Below are positions 34,899 to 43,810 of a stretch of 64,000 bases of DNA, in pieces. The DNA comes from Catenovulum sp. 2E275 (lineage in GTDB: Bacteria; Pseudomonadota; Gammaproteobacteria; Enterobacterales; Alteromonadaceae): contig NZ_JAOPFU010000015.1 in NCBI RefSeq assembly GCF_025515275.1, forward strand, positions 24,412-88,411, read 5' to 3'. Both the position numbers and the translations under genes were made by a program. The first letter of the stretch is position 1, and every line of letters begins with the position of its first letter. The notes beneath the pieces are model-generated. The model worked only from the letters and a program-made list of their open reading frames with translations. It was not told the DNA's origin and ran no database searches.

Positions 34899-35806
34899 AG
34901 GGATTTTATTAAACTGTATTGATTACGGCCGGTACTTTTAGCTTGATACAAAGCTTTATCGGCTTGATTTATTAACTCAGACGCATTTGGTTTACTACTA
35001 TTGCTATATAGATAGCCGCCTATTGTTAAAGTCACTTTATTTGAAATTTTAGAGCCTTTATGCGATAGGTTTAATTTATTTATCTGAGATAGTAATGACT
35101 CCAATTTTTTATTTAATTTTCGCTCGTTTATGTTTGTTAAAACTAAAATAAATTCATCTCCGCCAAATCGAGCAACTAAATCGGTTTGACTTGATATCAC
35201 TAATTTTAGCTGTTCGGCGATTAATTGTAAGCACTTGTCCCCAGCTAAATGACCATAGCAGTCATTGTATTGTTTAAAATAGTCTATATCGATGAGCAAA
35301 ACAGCGATAGGTAATAAGGTCGGTTGAGGTAAAATCCTGGAAAAAGCAGATTCAAAATAATGTCGGTTATTTAGCTTAGTTACTTTATCGTGAGAGGACT
35401 GGTAGAGCAATTCCTGATTGAGTTTATGTATTTCTGCTAATGTATCTTTTTTGCTTGTTATATCTCGGCAAATACCAATGATTGCTATAGTCTCATTCTG
35501 CTCATTTTTGAATGGGTATTTTATAGTATCAAACCATAAATCCCCTTTACTCGGGTGCTTACAATTTTCTTCAATTTGAAATGTTTGTTCTTCTATAAAT
35601 ACTTTTTCATCCCATTTTCTAAACCAATTGGCTTGCTGCTGATCTGAAAATATTTCAAAGTCAGTTTTCCCAATAATATATTCACGTTCAGCGCCTACAA
35701 AATGACAGAAAGCGTTATTACAGCCAATATAAATAAAGTTTATGTCTTTAACAAAAATGATATCGTCAATTGAATCTAGGATATTTCGCAGTAAAATTTG
35801 TTCCAT
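34895..35806 (-). CDS. PAS-GGDEF diguanylate cyclase
   Basis: A 303-residue soluble protein. A PAS/PAC module fills residues about 1-125 (ILDSIDDIIFVKDINFIYIGCNNAF, then IIGICRDIT). A GGDEF domain follows with the intact active site RFGGDEF, DIDYFKQYND and the final ADKALYQAK. It should make c-di-GMP. The inhibitory I-site, an RxxD five residues before GGDEF, reads SQTD, so product inhibition is probably absent. It is monocistronic and convergent with the thioredoxin-like gene, overlapping it by four bases. Confidence 0.93.
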   Translation of the reverse strand: MEQILLRNILDSIDDIIFVKDINFIYIGCNNAFCHFVGAEREYIIGKTDFEIFSDQQQANWFRKWDEKVFIEEQTFQIEENCKHPSKGDLWFDTIKYPFKNEQNETIAIIGICRDITSKKDTLAEIHKLNQELLYQSSHDKVTKLNNRHYFESAFSRILPQPTLLPIAVLLIDIDYFKQYNDCYGHLAGDKCLQLIAEQLKLVISSQTDLVARFGGDEFILVLTNINERKLNKKLESLLSQINKLNLSHKGSKISNKVTLTIGGYLYSNSSKPNASELINQADKALYQAKSTGRNQYSLIKSL

Positions 35807-35866
35807 TTCTTTGTACTACTCTGAATTCGATATGCATAAACACTATTTTCCCAGTAGTGTAGCTGA

Positions 35867-36553
35867 TTATCCCCTTTGATGTTTGAATTTGTTGTTTTTT
35901 AATAAAAACACCCAGTTTTTAAAGCCAATTATTTTTTCTCCCCACTGAATATCAAAACCGGCATGAGCTAAATGTGTTTTTATTAATTGCGGCTCGTGGT
36001 CTGTGTCTGGCACAAAATTTAAATAGGCGAAGCCGTTTGGTTTTAAAATGCGCTTTAACTGTAAAAAATAATTTTGATCTAAATACGATAAAACGGAAGA
36101 TTCAGATTTAAATAAATCCGTGATGATTAAATCGTATTGGTTTTGATCTGCTAAAATAAATTGCTCAGCCGATTGCTGAATAATATTAAACTGGCATTTA
36201 TGCGGATTAAAATAACGCTCACACCAGTTTATAACAACTGAACTTTGCTCGATTATGGTTATCTGACAATCTGGCTTTTGCTGTTTTATATAACGGGCGT
36301 TACTTGCGCCGCCTAAGCCAAGTTCTAGTACCTTAGCATTAATCGGAATTTCATCGACCAAAGATTTTAATGGTTGTTGATGTGGCAGAGTTAATAGGGC
36401 TGGCAGTTGCTTATCCATGACAGACTGCACAGTATTGTTCATTAACAACCATTGATATTGTTGATTATGATAAATTTGCCAGACGGCGGTATTATCCTTT
36501 AAGTAGCTTAATAAGTAGCCATTTTTTAATGCTGAATTAAGATCGACAAGCAC
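35867..36553 (-). CDS. SAM-dependent methyltransferase, spermidine-synthase-like
   Basis: A 228-residue protein of the spermidine synthase/methyltransferase fold. The AdoMet-binding loop is VLELGLGGASNARY, followed by the acidic ITIIEQS, and YDLIITDLFKSE resembles the catalytic region of spermidine synthases, though the polyamine residues are not clearly conserved. The N-terminal region (YHNQQYQWLLMNNTVQSVMDK) corresponds to the beta-rich N-domain. It starts at GTG with a weak ribosome site. The exact substrate is not known. It is divergent from the GNAT gene. Confidence 0.7.
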   Translation of the reverse strand: MLVDLNSALKNGYLLSYLKDNTAVWQIYHNQQYQWLLMNNTVQSVMDKQLPALLTLPHQQPLKSLVDEIPINAKVLELGLGGASNARYIKQQKPDCQITIIEQSSVVINWCERYFNPHKCQFNIIQQSAEQFILADQNQYDLIITDLFKSESSVLSYLDQNYFLQLKRILKPNGFAYLNFVPDTDHEPQLIKTHLAHAGFDIQWGEKIIGFKNWVFLLKNNKFKHQRG

Positions 36554-36632
36554 TGGTTTTACCGCTAATCTGCTAATTAATAAAAATCAAAGCCTAAAAT
36601 ATTTGGCTATATATAACACAATGTAAAGCGCT

Positions 36633-37541
36633 ATGTATCATATAATTACACCAAAAACAGAAGCTGAGTTTGAAAAATACTATGATTTTAGATGGCAGGT
36701 ATTAAAACAGCCATTTGGATTTGCTCAAGGTTCTGAAAAAGATGAATACGACAGCTTAGCTCAACACAGAATGATTTGCCGAGAAGATGGCAAAGTGTTG
36801 GCTGTTGGGCGAATTCATTTTGTTAGTCAGGAAGAAGCTCAAATCCGACATATTGCGGTATGTGATCAATGCCGCGGTAAAGGTTTGGCATCTATGCTGA
36901 TGACCACTTTAGAGCAGGCTGCCCGCGAGCACAGTATTCAGCGAGTTATTACCTTTTCAAAGCTGGATACAATCGGCTTTTTTGAAAAATGTGGTTACGA
37001 GGTACTGGATAACCCAATTATTGATATTGCCAAAGGCACCAGCGGGCAACGCAAACAAATGTGTAAAAAGCTGTCAGAATACGATGTTATTTTGCGTCAG
37101 CCATTTTGGTGTAAAGAGTTACAAGAAACCTGGCATAACCTGATCCCAATTACCCAACAAATGGGAATAAAAATATTTCAATACACAGGTGCTTTTTTAG
37201 AGGTGCGTGCAGTATTAAATGCCAATATTAATATGCATCAAACCATGTTTGCTGGTTCGGTATATTCAATGGCAACTTTAGCCGGTTGGGGCATGGTGCA
37301 TTTATTAATGCGTGAAAATACTTTGCATGGCGATATTGTGCTTGGTAAAGGCGAAATCAAATACAATAAACCTATCACTAAATTGCCGCGTGCGATTGTG
37401 AGTATTAACTCTGTAGAGGGCGAACTGTCGGTATTAGCTAACAATAAAAAAGCCAACTTAAAATTAACCGTCGAAATTTTTGACCAGTTTAATAAAGTCG
37501 GTGAGTTTTATGGCCATTACTTTATTTTGCCAGCAAAATAG
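36633..37541 (+). CDS. GNAT acetyltransferase-hotdog thioesterase fusion, YiiD-like
   Basis: A 302-residue two-domain protein. Residues about 1-140 form a GNAT acetyltransferase with the acetyl-CoA loop QCRGKGLASMLM. Residues about 150-302 form a putative hotdog-fold thioesterase domain (MHQTMFAGSVYSMATLAGWGMVHLL, GKGEIKYNKPITKLPRA). The combination matches E. coli YiiD (also called FabY), which is reported to act in fatty-acid synthesis initiation in some bacteria. It is flanked by divergent and unrelated genes, so no operon hint is available. Confidence 0.85.
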   Translation: MYHIITPKTEAEFEKYYDFRWQVLKQPFGFAQGSEKDEYDSLAQHRMICREDGKVLAVGRIHFVSQEEAQIRHIAVCDQCRGKGLASMLMTTLEQAAREHSIQRVITFSKLDTIGFFEKCGYEVLDNPIIDIAKGTSGQRKQMCKKLSEYDVILRQPFWCKELQETWHNLIPITQQMGIKIFQYTGAFLEVRAVLNANINMHQTMFAGSVYSMATLAGWGMVHLLMRENTLHGDIVLGKGEIKYNKPITKLPRAIVSINSVEGELSVLANNKKANLKLTVEIFDQFNKVGEFYGHYFILPAK

Positions 37542-37677
37542 CTTTTATTGGCACACAAGCAAAGTTTGCAAATTATCCAGCTAACGTAAAGCTTTGGTAA
37601 ATTTACTCGACTGATAATGCACTTATTTATATTGTTAGTTCAATTTTAATAAGTCAAATAGTCATTTGGGTAAATAT

Positions 37678-38841
37678 ATGACAGGGTTAAAGAAAAGTTC
37701 TGGTCGCTGGTTTTGGCGATTATTGATAATTGTAATAGTGGCAGGCATTAGTTATGCCGCTTATGGTTATTTTTTTAAAAGTGATTCCCCGCAAGAAAAC
37801 GCATTATTTGCGCCAGTAAAACTTGGCTCGATTGAAAAAACAATTGTATCAACCGGTTCACTAGAGCCTAAACACTATGTTGAAGTTGGTGCGCAGGTAT
37901 CTGGTCAGGTTGAAAAAATTTATGTAGAAGAAGGCCAGAAAGTTGAAATGGGCCAGCTTTTAGTTGAAATTGATGCAACCGTTTTTGAAACCAACCTCCA
38001 GCAAGCAGAAGCTTCGCTCGAAAGTAAAAAAGCTCAGTTAACCCAGTTAGAAGCCGAGTTAAAACTGGCTGAACTTAGAGCGAAACGTAATCAGTCGTTA
38101 TACGAAAAACAAGCCGTTAGTGAAGATACCTTAGTCGACAGCCAAACTAATGTGATTGTGCTTAAATCTAAAATTCAAACCAGTATTGCCCAAATTAAAG
38201 CCGATGAAGCCGGAATTGAGGGTGACAGAGCCCGTTTAGGTTATGCCAAAATTTATGCGCCCATTTCAGGGACGGTTGCAAGTATTGCTGTTAGGGAAGG
38301 TCAAACCCTAAACGCTAACCAAAATGCGCCTGTGCTGCTTAAAATATCTGATTTAAGCACAATGACACTCAGAGCCGAAGTGTCTGAAGCGGATGTCACC
38401 AAGTTAAAACAAGGCATGCCGGTTTATTTCTCTACGCTGGGCGATTCTAAAAAACATTGGTATACCGAGGTAAGGCAAGTGCTGCCAACCCCAAATGTGG
38501 TTAATGATGTTGTTTTGTATCAAGCCTTAATGGATATTGAAAATCAGAATGGCCAGCTAATGGACTCAATGACTACTCAGGTATTTTTTGTTGAAGAAAA
38601 AGCCGACAATACATTAGTTGTGCCATTAAGTGCAGTAAGAGAAACCCCAAGAGGCGCGTTTGCTCAACTAAAAACACCGCAAGGTATTGAGCGGGTTAAA
38701 GTAAAAACTGGCGTTAAAAACCGTACTCAAATTGAAATTTTGTCTGGCTTGGAAGTTGATCAGGAAGTGATTATCGGCCAAAAACGTAATCAGACAGCAG
38801 CTCCGTCAGATGGTGGTTTTCCACGACGAGGACGTTTTTAA
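37678..38841 (+). CDS. macA: MacA-like periplasmic adaptor of an ABC efflux system
   Basis: A 387-residue membrane-fusion protein. One N-terminal membrane helix (about 12-30) is followed by a lipoyl-type domain (VEVGAQVSGQVEKIYVEEGQKVEMGQLLVEID), a long alpha-helical hairpin (about 95-170), and beta-barrel domains, ending in a basic tail. It connects MacB to an outer-membrane channel. The ATG at 37678 is chosen over a TTG four codons upstream. Its stop overlaps the macB start (TAATG). The substrate, whether macrolide-like compounds, peptides, siderophores or lipids, cannot be told from sequence. Confidence 0.9.
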   Translation: MTGLKKSSGRWFWRLLIIVIVAGISYAAYGYFFKSDSPQENALFAPVKLGSIEKTIVSTGSLEPKHYVEVGAQVSGQVEKIYVEEGQKVEMGQLLVEIDATVFETNLQQAEASLESKKAQLTQLEAELKLAELRAKRNQSLYEKQAVSEDTLVDSQTNVIVLKSKIQTSIAQIKADEAGIEGDRARLGYAKIYAPISGTVASIAVREGQTLNANQNAPVLLKISDLSTMTLRAEVSEADVTKLKQGMPVYFSTLGDSKKHWYTEVRQVLPTPNVVNDVVLYQALMDIENQNGQLMDSMTTQVFFVEEKADNTLVVPLSAVRETPRGAFAQLKTPQGIERVKVKTGVKNRTQIEILSGLEVDQEVIIGQKRNQTAAPSDGGFPRRGRF

Positions 38842-40784
38842 TGTCGCAAAGCATGCCATTACTTGAGCTTAAAAATGTATGTCGTTATTACTCAAGTAAC
38901 GACATCGAAGTAAAAGCTTTAGACCAAATTAATTTAACGATTGAGCGAGGTGAGTTTGTTGCCATTATGGGGCAATCCGGCTCGGGTAAATCAACCTTAA
39001 TGAATATTTTAGGCTGTTTGGATAAACCAACTTCCGGCGAATATTTTATTAACGGGCAATCGGTTGCCAGTTTAAATGCGGATTGTTTATCTGCGCTTAG
39101 GTTAAAAACCTTTGGCTTTGTTTTTCAGCGTTATCAATTATTGTCTAATTATACCGCGCAAGAAAACGTGGCGATGCCAGCTATTTATGCTGGTATTGAT
39201 AAAAATGAGCGCTTTGCTAAAGCGGATGAGCTATTAGCAAAATTAGGTTTGGAAGATCGAGGTTTACATAAGCCAACTGAGCTTTCCGGTGGTCAGCAAC
39301 AAAGGGTATCGGTTGCCAGAGCATTAATTAATGGCGCAGAGGTCATTTTAGCCGATGAACCCACAGGTGCATTAGATTCAGCCAGTGGCGAGCAGCTATT
39401 AGCTTTATTAAAGCAACTGAACCAAGAAGGGGTCACTGTGATTTTAATCACGCATGATCCCGAAGTTGCAGAGCATGCTGATCGGCTGATTCAGGTTAAA
39501 GACGGGGTTATTTTATCTGACTCGCAAGACCAGCAAGCGCAAGCCGAAACACAGCAAAATCGAACCGCTAAATCACCAATTAGGGCGCTGCCGGGCATAG
39601 CAACATTAGAATCTATTGTGATGGCGTTTACTGCTTTACACGCTAATTGGTTTAGAACTTTATTAACTCTGCTGGGAATTATTATTGGCGTTGCCTCAGT
39701 AGTCACCATGATGGCGATAGGTGAGGGTGGTAAGCAACAGGTTTTAAAACGAATAGAAGCAATAGGAACCAATTTAATTTTGGTGATTCCCGGTGGGGCA
39801 AATATTCGCAGCACAGGTGAAAATGCCAGTTTATCGCTAGAAGATGCCGATGCTATTTCTCAAATTGACGGTATTTTATATACCGCGCCAGAGCGTTCTA
39901 CCAGAGCAACTATTCGTCATGGTCAGTATGATTTTCGTGGCCGAATTAAAGGCACAAACTCAGATTATAAAGGCACTAAAGATTGGGAAATGGCAAAAGG
40001 GGTCTTTTTTACCGATGACGATTTAAAAAACTTTGCCCCTGTGGTGGTAATTGGCTCAACTGTGGCTGACCAACTTTTTCCCAACGGTGAAGAACCAATT
40101 GGTAAATATGTATTAATGCAAAGTGCGTTTTATCAGGTTATTGGTGTATTGCAGGCCAAAGGTGCTACCGCCGGTGGTAATGATATGGATGACGAAGTAT
40201 TAATCCCAATCACTACCGGCCAGTTAAAAGCATTTGGCCGCAGCTTTTTAAACTCTATTTTGGTGAAAGTAGAAGAAACCGATAAGGTGGATCAAGTCAC
40301 TGAAGCTATTAAAGCTAAATTAATTGCCCGCCACGGACAAGAAGACTTCATGATCCGTACAACGGAATCTTTGGTTGAAACCATTAGTGAAACCCAAGAT
40401 ACCTTAACTTGGTTATTGGCCTCTGTTGCGGGCATTTCATTGTTTGTTGGCGGAATCGGGGTGATGAACATTATGTTGGTTAATGTATCTGAGCGCCGAC
40501 GCGAAATTGGGTTACGCATAGCAACTGGTGCGAAACCGCGCGATATATTAAAACAATTTAATATTGAAGCTTGGGTGGTTTGTATTTTAGGTGGCTTAAT
40601 TGGTATTGCCTTTGGTTTTATTACCTCGCTTATTTTAATGGGGTTTGATATACCCATCGCCTTTACCATGATGCCGCCAGTATTAGCCTTTATAACATCT
40701 TTATTAGTGGGTCTTGTTTTTGGTTACGCACCAGCCCATAAAGCCGCTAAGTTAAATCCAATACAAGCTTTAGCAGAGGATTAA
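38841..40784 (+). CDS. macB: MacB-like ABC exporter, ATPase fused to permease
   Basis: A 647-residue ABC transporter. The N-terminal ATPase has Walker A GQSGSGKST, signature LSGGQQQR, and Walker B VILADEPTGALDS. A first membrane helix at about 272-295 (WFRTLLTLLGIIIGVASVVTMMAIGEGG) leads to a large periplasmic domain. Three C-terminal helices contain the FtsX-like permease (GIGVMNIMLVNVSERRREIGLRIATGA). MacB is a mechanotransmission exporter driving substrates from periplasm to outside with MacA and a TolC-type channel, all encoded here as one operon. Confidence 0.94.
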   Translation: MSQSMPLLELKNVCRYYSSNDIEVKALDQINLTIERGEFVAIMGQSGSGKSTLMNILGCLDKPTSGEYFINGQSVASLNADCLSALRLKTFGFVFQRYQLLSNYTAQENVAMPAIYAGIDKNERFAKADELLAKLGLEDRGLHKPTELSGGQQQRVSVARALINGAEVILADEPTGALDSASGEQLLALLKQLNQEGVTVILITHDPEVAEHADRLIQVKDGVILSDSQDQQAQAETQQNRTAKSPIRALPGIATLESIVMAFTALHANWFRTLLTLLGIIIGVASVVTMMAIGEGGKQQVLKRIEAIGTNLILVIPGGANIRSTGENASLSLEDADAISQIDGILYTAPERSTRATIRHGQYDFRGRIKGTNSDYKGTKDWEMAKGVFFTDDDLKNFAPVVVIGSTVADQLFPNGEEPIGKYVLMQSAFYQVIGVLQAKGATAGGNDMDDEVLIPITTGQLKAFGRSFLNSILVKVEETDKVDQVTEAIKAKLIARHGQEDFMIRTTESLVETISETQDTLTWLLASVAGISLFVGGIGVMNIMLVNVSERRREIGLRIATGAKPRDILKQFNIEAWVVCILGGLIGIAFGFITSLILMGFDIPIAFTMMPPVLAFITSLLVGLVFGYAPAHKAAKLNPIQALAED

Positions 40785-42146
40785 ATGAAATCAGTTTTAG
40801 CAACTTCTTTAATCATTATTTTATCCGGCTGTGCTTATCAGCCAAACGAATATGATTTAACCATGGCAATGCCAAATTCTCTGACCGAGCAAAGCCAGCA
40901 AACCGTAGTGAATATTCAACAAAGTGTGTGGTGGCAGCAATTTGGGTCTGCTCAGTTAAATCACTTAATGGCGCAACTAGCTAACGATAACCTTAATTTA
41001 CAAACAGCCCAATTAAGGTTAGAAAAAGCACATTCTGCTTTGGCTCAGCAAGAGGCTGAAAACTGGTTTAGCATTAACTCAAGTGCCAGACAAAGTTATG
41101 GTTATGGCTTTGATAACAATAGTGAATCAAATAGCAACAGCTTAGGGTTTTCTGCCGGTTATGAGGTAGATTTATGGGGCGCTCGTGAGGCCGCTAATGC
41201 CAGTGCAGAACTTAATTTAGTTGCAACTCAGCAGCAACTAGAAAGCACTTTATTACAATTGCAAAGTCAGCTAGCCAGCTTGTATTTTAATCATATCTCG
41301 CTACAACAACGGCTGAACATTGGTGAGCAAAACTTATCTGCCAGTGAATCATTATTAACTTTGATTCAAACCAAATTTGAAGCTGGTAGTGTCTCTGGAA
41401 TAGAAGTTAGCCAGCAAAAAAATTCTTATTTAAGTGCGCAAAGCCAGTTAATGAAAGTAAAGCGTGACTTGCAAGTAAGCGAGCGAGCTTTAGCTGCATT
41501 ATTAGGGCAAAGCGATATGGCACTCGCGCTGAATAATGAAGATATTAATGCACTGTCTATTCCGGCTATTTCTGCACAGCAATCCGCAGAACTATTAATG
41601 AGAAGACCAGATATCCAAATTGCGCAAACCCAGTTAAAAATGCAGGATGCTAGTTTATATCAAACAGAGCAAAGAAAATGGCCGAGTTTATCGATTAGCT
41701 CTGGTTTAAGCTCCTCTGATTTACTTAATTTAGGATCTGGCTGGGCTGCAAGTTTAGCGGCTGGATTAAGCATGCCAATATTTAATGCCGGACAAATTGA
41801 TGCTCAAATTGAAGCTGCTAAAACCGATGTTGATATTGCCGTAGTTAATTACCGTGAAACCGTAGTGCAAGCGGTAAAAGAAAGTTTAGACACCATTACC
41901 GATTTAGAGTATCAAAATACGCTATTTGGCATTAGAGCAGAGGAGCTGGCCAATAATCAGCAGCTTTATGAATTGGCTCAAATTCGATTTGATTCTGGCG
42001 ATACTGATTTTATCAACCTATTAAACGCACAGCGTAGCTGGTTTAGCGCTAAGTTAACGTTTGCCACCGCAAAACTGGATGTACTGCAAGCCAATGTGGA
42101 TGTGTTTAGAGCTTTAGCTGGTTCACCAAGCTTAACTGCACAATAA
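40785..42146 (+). CDS. Outer-membrane efflux lipoprotein (TolC/NodT family)
   Basis: A 453-residue outer-membrane factor. The signal ends in the lipobox ILSGCA, so the protein is probably lipid-anchored like OprM/NodT. Two repeated helical and beta segments of the family are visible: WWQQFGSAQLNHLM with NLNLQTAQLRLEKA, and LLMRRPDIQIAQTQLKMQDA with ISSGLSSSDLLNL and FINLLNAQRSWF. It starts right after the macB stop, so the operon carries its own channel and need not use the general TolC. A long hairpin follows the gene. Confidence 0.93.
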   Translation: MKSVLATSLIIILSGCAYQPNEYDLTMAMPNSLTEQSQQTVVNIQQSVWWQQFGSAQLNHLMAQLANDNLNLQTAQLRLEKAHSALAQQEAENWFSINSSARQSYGYGFDNNSESNSNSLGFSAGYEVDLWGAREAANASAELNLVATQQQLESTLLQLQSQLASLYFNHISLQQRLNIGEQNLSASESLLTLIQTKFEAGSVSGIEVSQQKNSYLSAQSQLMKVKRDLQVSERALAALLGQSDMALALNNEDINALSIPAISAQQSAELLMRRPDIQIAQTQLKMQDASLYQTEQRKWPSLSISSGLSSSDLLNLGSGWAASLAAGLSMPIFNAGQIDAQIEAAKTDVDIAVVNYRETVVQAVKESLDTITDLEYQNTLFGIRAEELANNQQLYELAQIRFDSGDTDFINLLNAQRSWFSAKLTFATAKLDVLQANVDVFRALAGSPSLTAQ

Positions 42147-42155
42147 AACGGTTTT

Positions 42156-42187
42156 GTTAAATAGCCTGTAAATACAGGCTATTTAAC
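42156..42187 (+). terminator. Hairpin after the MacAB efflux operon
   Basis: A perfect 13-bp stem (42156-42168 with 42175-42187, arms GTTAAATAGCCTG and CAGGCTATTTAAC) with a 6-base loop lies ten bases after the stop. The following T tract is weak, so termination may be only partial. Confidence 0.7.
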
Positions 42188-42314
42188 GGTTAATTTATCG
42201 GATTCAAATCAGGCTGGCGCAAAGTGCCAAAAGCAAAATATATTAGCGGTAAATTATTTTAGATCAGCTAATCGTAATTAGCAGTCCCACATAAGTTTTT
42301 TGTTAGGTATAGTA

Positions 42315-42731
42315 TTACTCCCAATGCCCTTTTACATTCACAACTTTTCCATTGACGATAGTGATGTAATTATATTTACCCGATTTGTATTCAATATTAT
42401 TTTGACTCAGAATATCTCCATTTTCAGTTTGGATCTCAAGGTCAAAATAGCCATGCTTATTCGGAGTCAGAAATTCTAGGGTATTGCCCATTGTATCAAG
42501 AGATTCAAAACTTAATTTACTGAATTGCAGTTGATAATTATCAAAGTTGACTGAAATTGTTTTAGGTTTTACATCAACAAATTCAAAAGATAGCGTAAAT
42601 GAATTCTCACCAATATCAGTAAAAATCTTTATCAAAGCAATAACAATTAAAGTAAATATTATTCCTTTTATAAACTCTTTCCACTGAGTTGTTACACTGG
42701 CATACTTGCTAGACCTACCTGTTTTTATCAT
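42315..42731 (-). CDS. Hypothetical membrane-anchored protein
   Basis: A 138-residue protein I do not recognise. A short basic N-terminus is followed by one membrane helix at about 24-42 (GIIFTLIVIALIKIFTDI), then a beta-rich extracytoplasmic region of about 95 residues with no cysteines. It starts at a clear ATG. It stands alone between the MacAB operon and the DUF416 gene. Its A+T-rich composition resembles that of neighbours, so there is no clear sign of transfer. Function unknown. Confidence 0.6.
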   Translation of the reverse strand: MIKTGRSSKYASVTTQWKEFIKGIIFTLIVIALIKIFTDIGENSFTLSFEFVDVKPKTISVNFDNYQLQFSKLSFESLDTMGNTLEFLTPNKHGYFDLEIQTENGDILSQNNIEYKSGKYNYITIVNGKVVNVKGHWE

Positions 42732-42820
42732 GAATTTTCGTTCACACTAGCATAATCTTATTTGTAAAAATTTAAGATTAGATTTAAGTTTTGCTATCTT
42801 GGTCTGTCGGTTTAATAATA

Positions 42821-42852
42821 CTTGGCTTACGCGCCTGCGGCGCTAAACCAAG
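42821..42852. repeat. G+C-rich imperfect hairpin, terminator or REP-like element
   Basis: CTTGG (42821-42825) and CCAAG (42848-42852) enclose further paired bases and a GCGCC/GGCGC core with a 3-base loop (TGC). It is clearly richer in G+C than its surroundings. It lies 30 bases after the DUF416 stop on the minus strand. There is no T tract, so a REP-type palindrome is as likely as a terminator; only one copy was seen in the window. Confidence 0.45.
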
Positions 42853-42881
42853 CTACCTATTATTAATATATAAACTGCTAT

Positions 42882-43478
42882 TTAGTTTTCGGTTTCTATT
42901 TCAAGGCCTAGGTTGGTCATACCATCGGCAAGTGCGATTTTTTTGAGTTCGCGGCATTCTGCTTTGGTAAAGGTTTTTATTTTTTCTACTGCGTCTAAAA
43001 ACTCATTTTGGGTTTCTATTTCCCATTGCATGTGCGGGTGGGCTAGCGCTTCTTGGCTGTGTTCAACTTCTGCGGTGGTAATTAATAGCCGCTCAATTGT
43101 GCCTTGCGAAATTAATGACGGTAGGGTGATTTCTTTATGGCGGTAGTCGCTGTCTTTTAAAATACTGATGTTGGCAATTAATGCCATGCTAACATCTATT
43201 GCTGCGTATACACCTATGCCGTCATCCGGTTGGGCGGTTGGAATAACAGCTTCAATTTTTTCCTGTTGTAAATCCTGATCAAGGTTAAATTTTGGGGTGT
43301 ATAACCATTGCCAGATCAAATCACTGATATTTTCTAATACTTTTATATCGCCAGTTTGGGTGAGTTCTTGGTAAAGCGCATAATTAGGTAACATTCGGCA
43401 AATTAACATTTGATTAAACGCAATTTGTTGTTTGGGTTTTAATGCGCGGATTCTGGCAAAAGTGGCTGGTTTTTTCAT
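42882..43478 (-). CDS. DUF416 family protein, YjaG-like
   Basis: A 198-residue soluble protein of the YjaG/DUF416 family, marked by ARIRALKPKQQIAFNQMLICRMLPNYALY at the N-terminus and DDGIGVYAAIDVSMALIANI in the middle. The family is widespread in gammaproteobacteria and its function is unknown. It follows the DUF2007 gene by 18 bases on the same strand, so the two are probably co-transcribed with the coiled-coil gene. Confidence 0.82.
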   Translation of the reverse strand: MKKPATFARIRALKPKQQIAFNQMLICRMLPNYALYQELTQTGDIKVLENISDLIWQWLYTPKFNLDQDLQQEKIEAVIPTAQPDDGIGVYAAIDVSMALIANISILKDSDYRHKEITLPSLISQGTIERLLITTAEVEHSQEALAHPHMQWEIETQNEFLDAVEKIKTFTKAECRELKKIALADGMTNLGLEIETEN

Positions 43479-43496
43479 GCTAACGTCTTGTTCAGT

Positions 43497-43808
43497 TTAA
43501 GAAAGTGGATCATGACTGCAATGCCAGCAAATTTCAAATGTTGATTCATTTATTTCGTGGCATTTATTGCATTGCCATTGTTCTCCGGCAGCTGATTCGT
43601 AAGTTTTAATTATTTGTCGTGCCTGATTTAATTGGGTGTAAAAAACATATAACTCAATATTTAAGCCTGTGGCGGGGAGTTCGCCAATCGCACCTTGCAG
43701 GGCTTCTCCGGTTATTTGGGTTTTTAAACCAGATTGTTCCAACAAGCCCTTTACACAATGCGCCTGCATTAAATTGTCGGTTTGATAAGCTTTTGTCCAT
43801 TCTGTCAT
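43497..43808 (-). CDS. DUF2007 protein with C-terminal zinc ribbon
   Basis: A 103-residue protein. The N-terminal 65 residues match the DUF2007 'putative signal transducing protein' type, a ferredoxin-like small fold (AYQTDNLMQAHCVKGLLEQSGLKTQI). The C-terminus has a four-cysteine ribbon, CNKC and CWHC, resembling RanBP2-type fingers. It begins two bases after the coiled-coil gene ends and is probably coupled to it. The ligand is unknown. Confidence 0.82.
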   Translation of the reverse strand: MTEWTKAYQTDNLMQAHCVKGLLEQSGLKTQITGEALQGAIGELPATGLNIELYVFYTQLNQARQIIKTYESAAGEQWQCNKCHEINESTFEICWHCSHDPLS

Positions 43809-43810
43809 GT

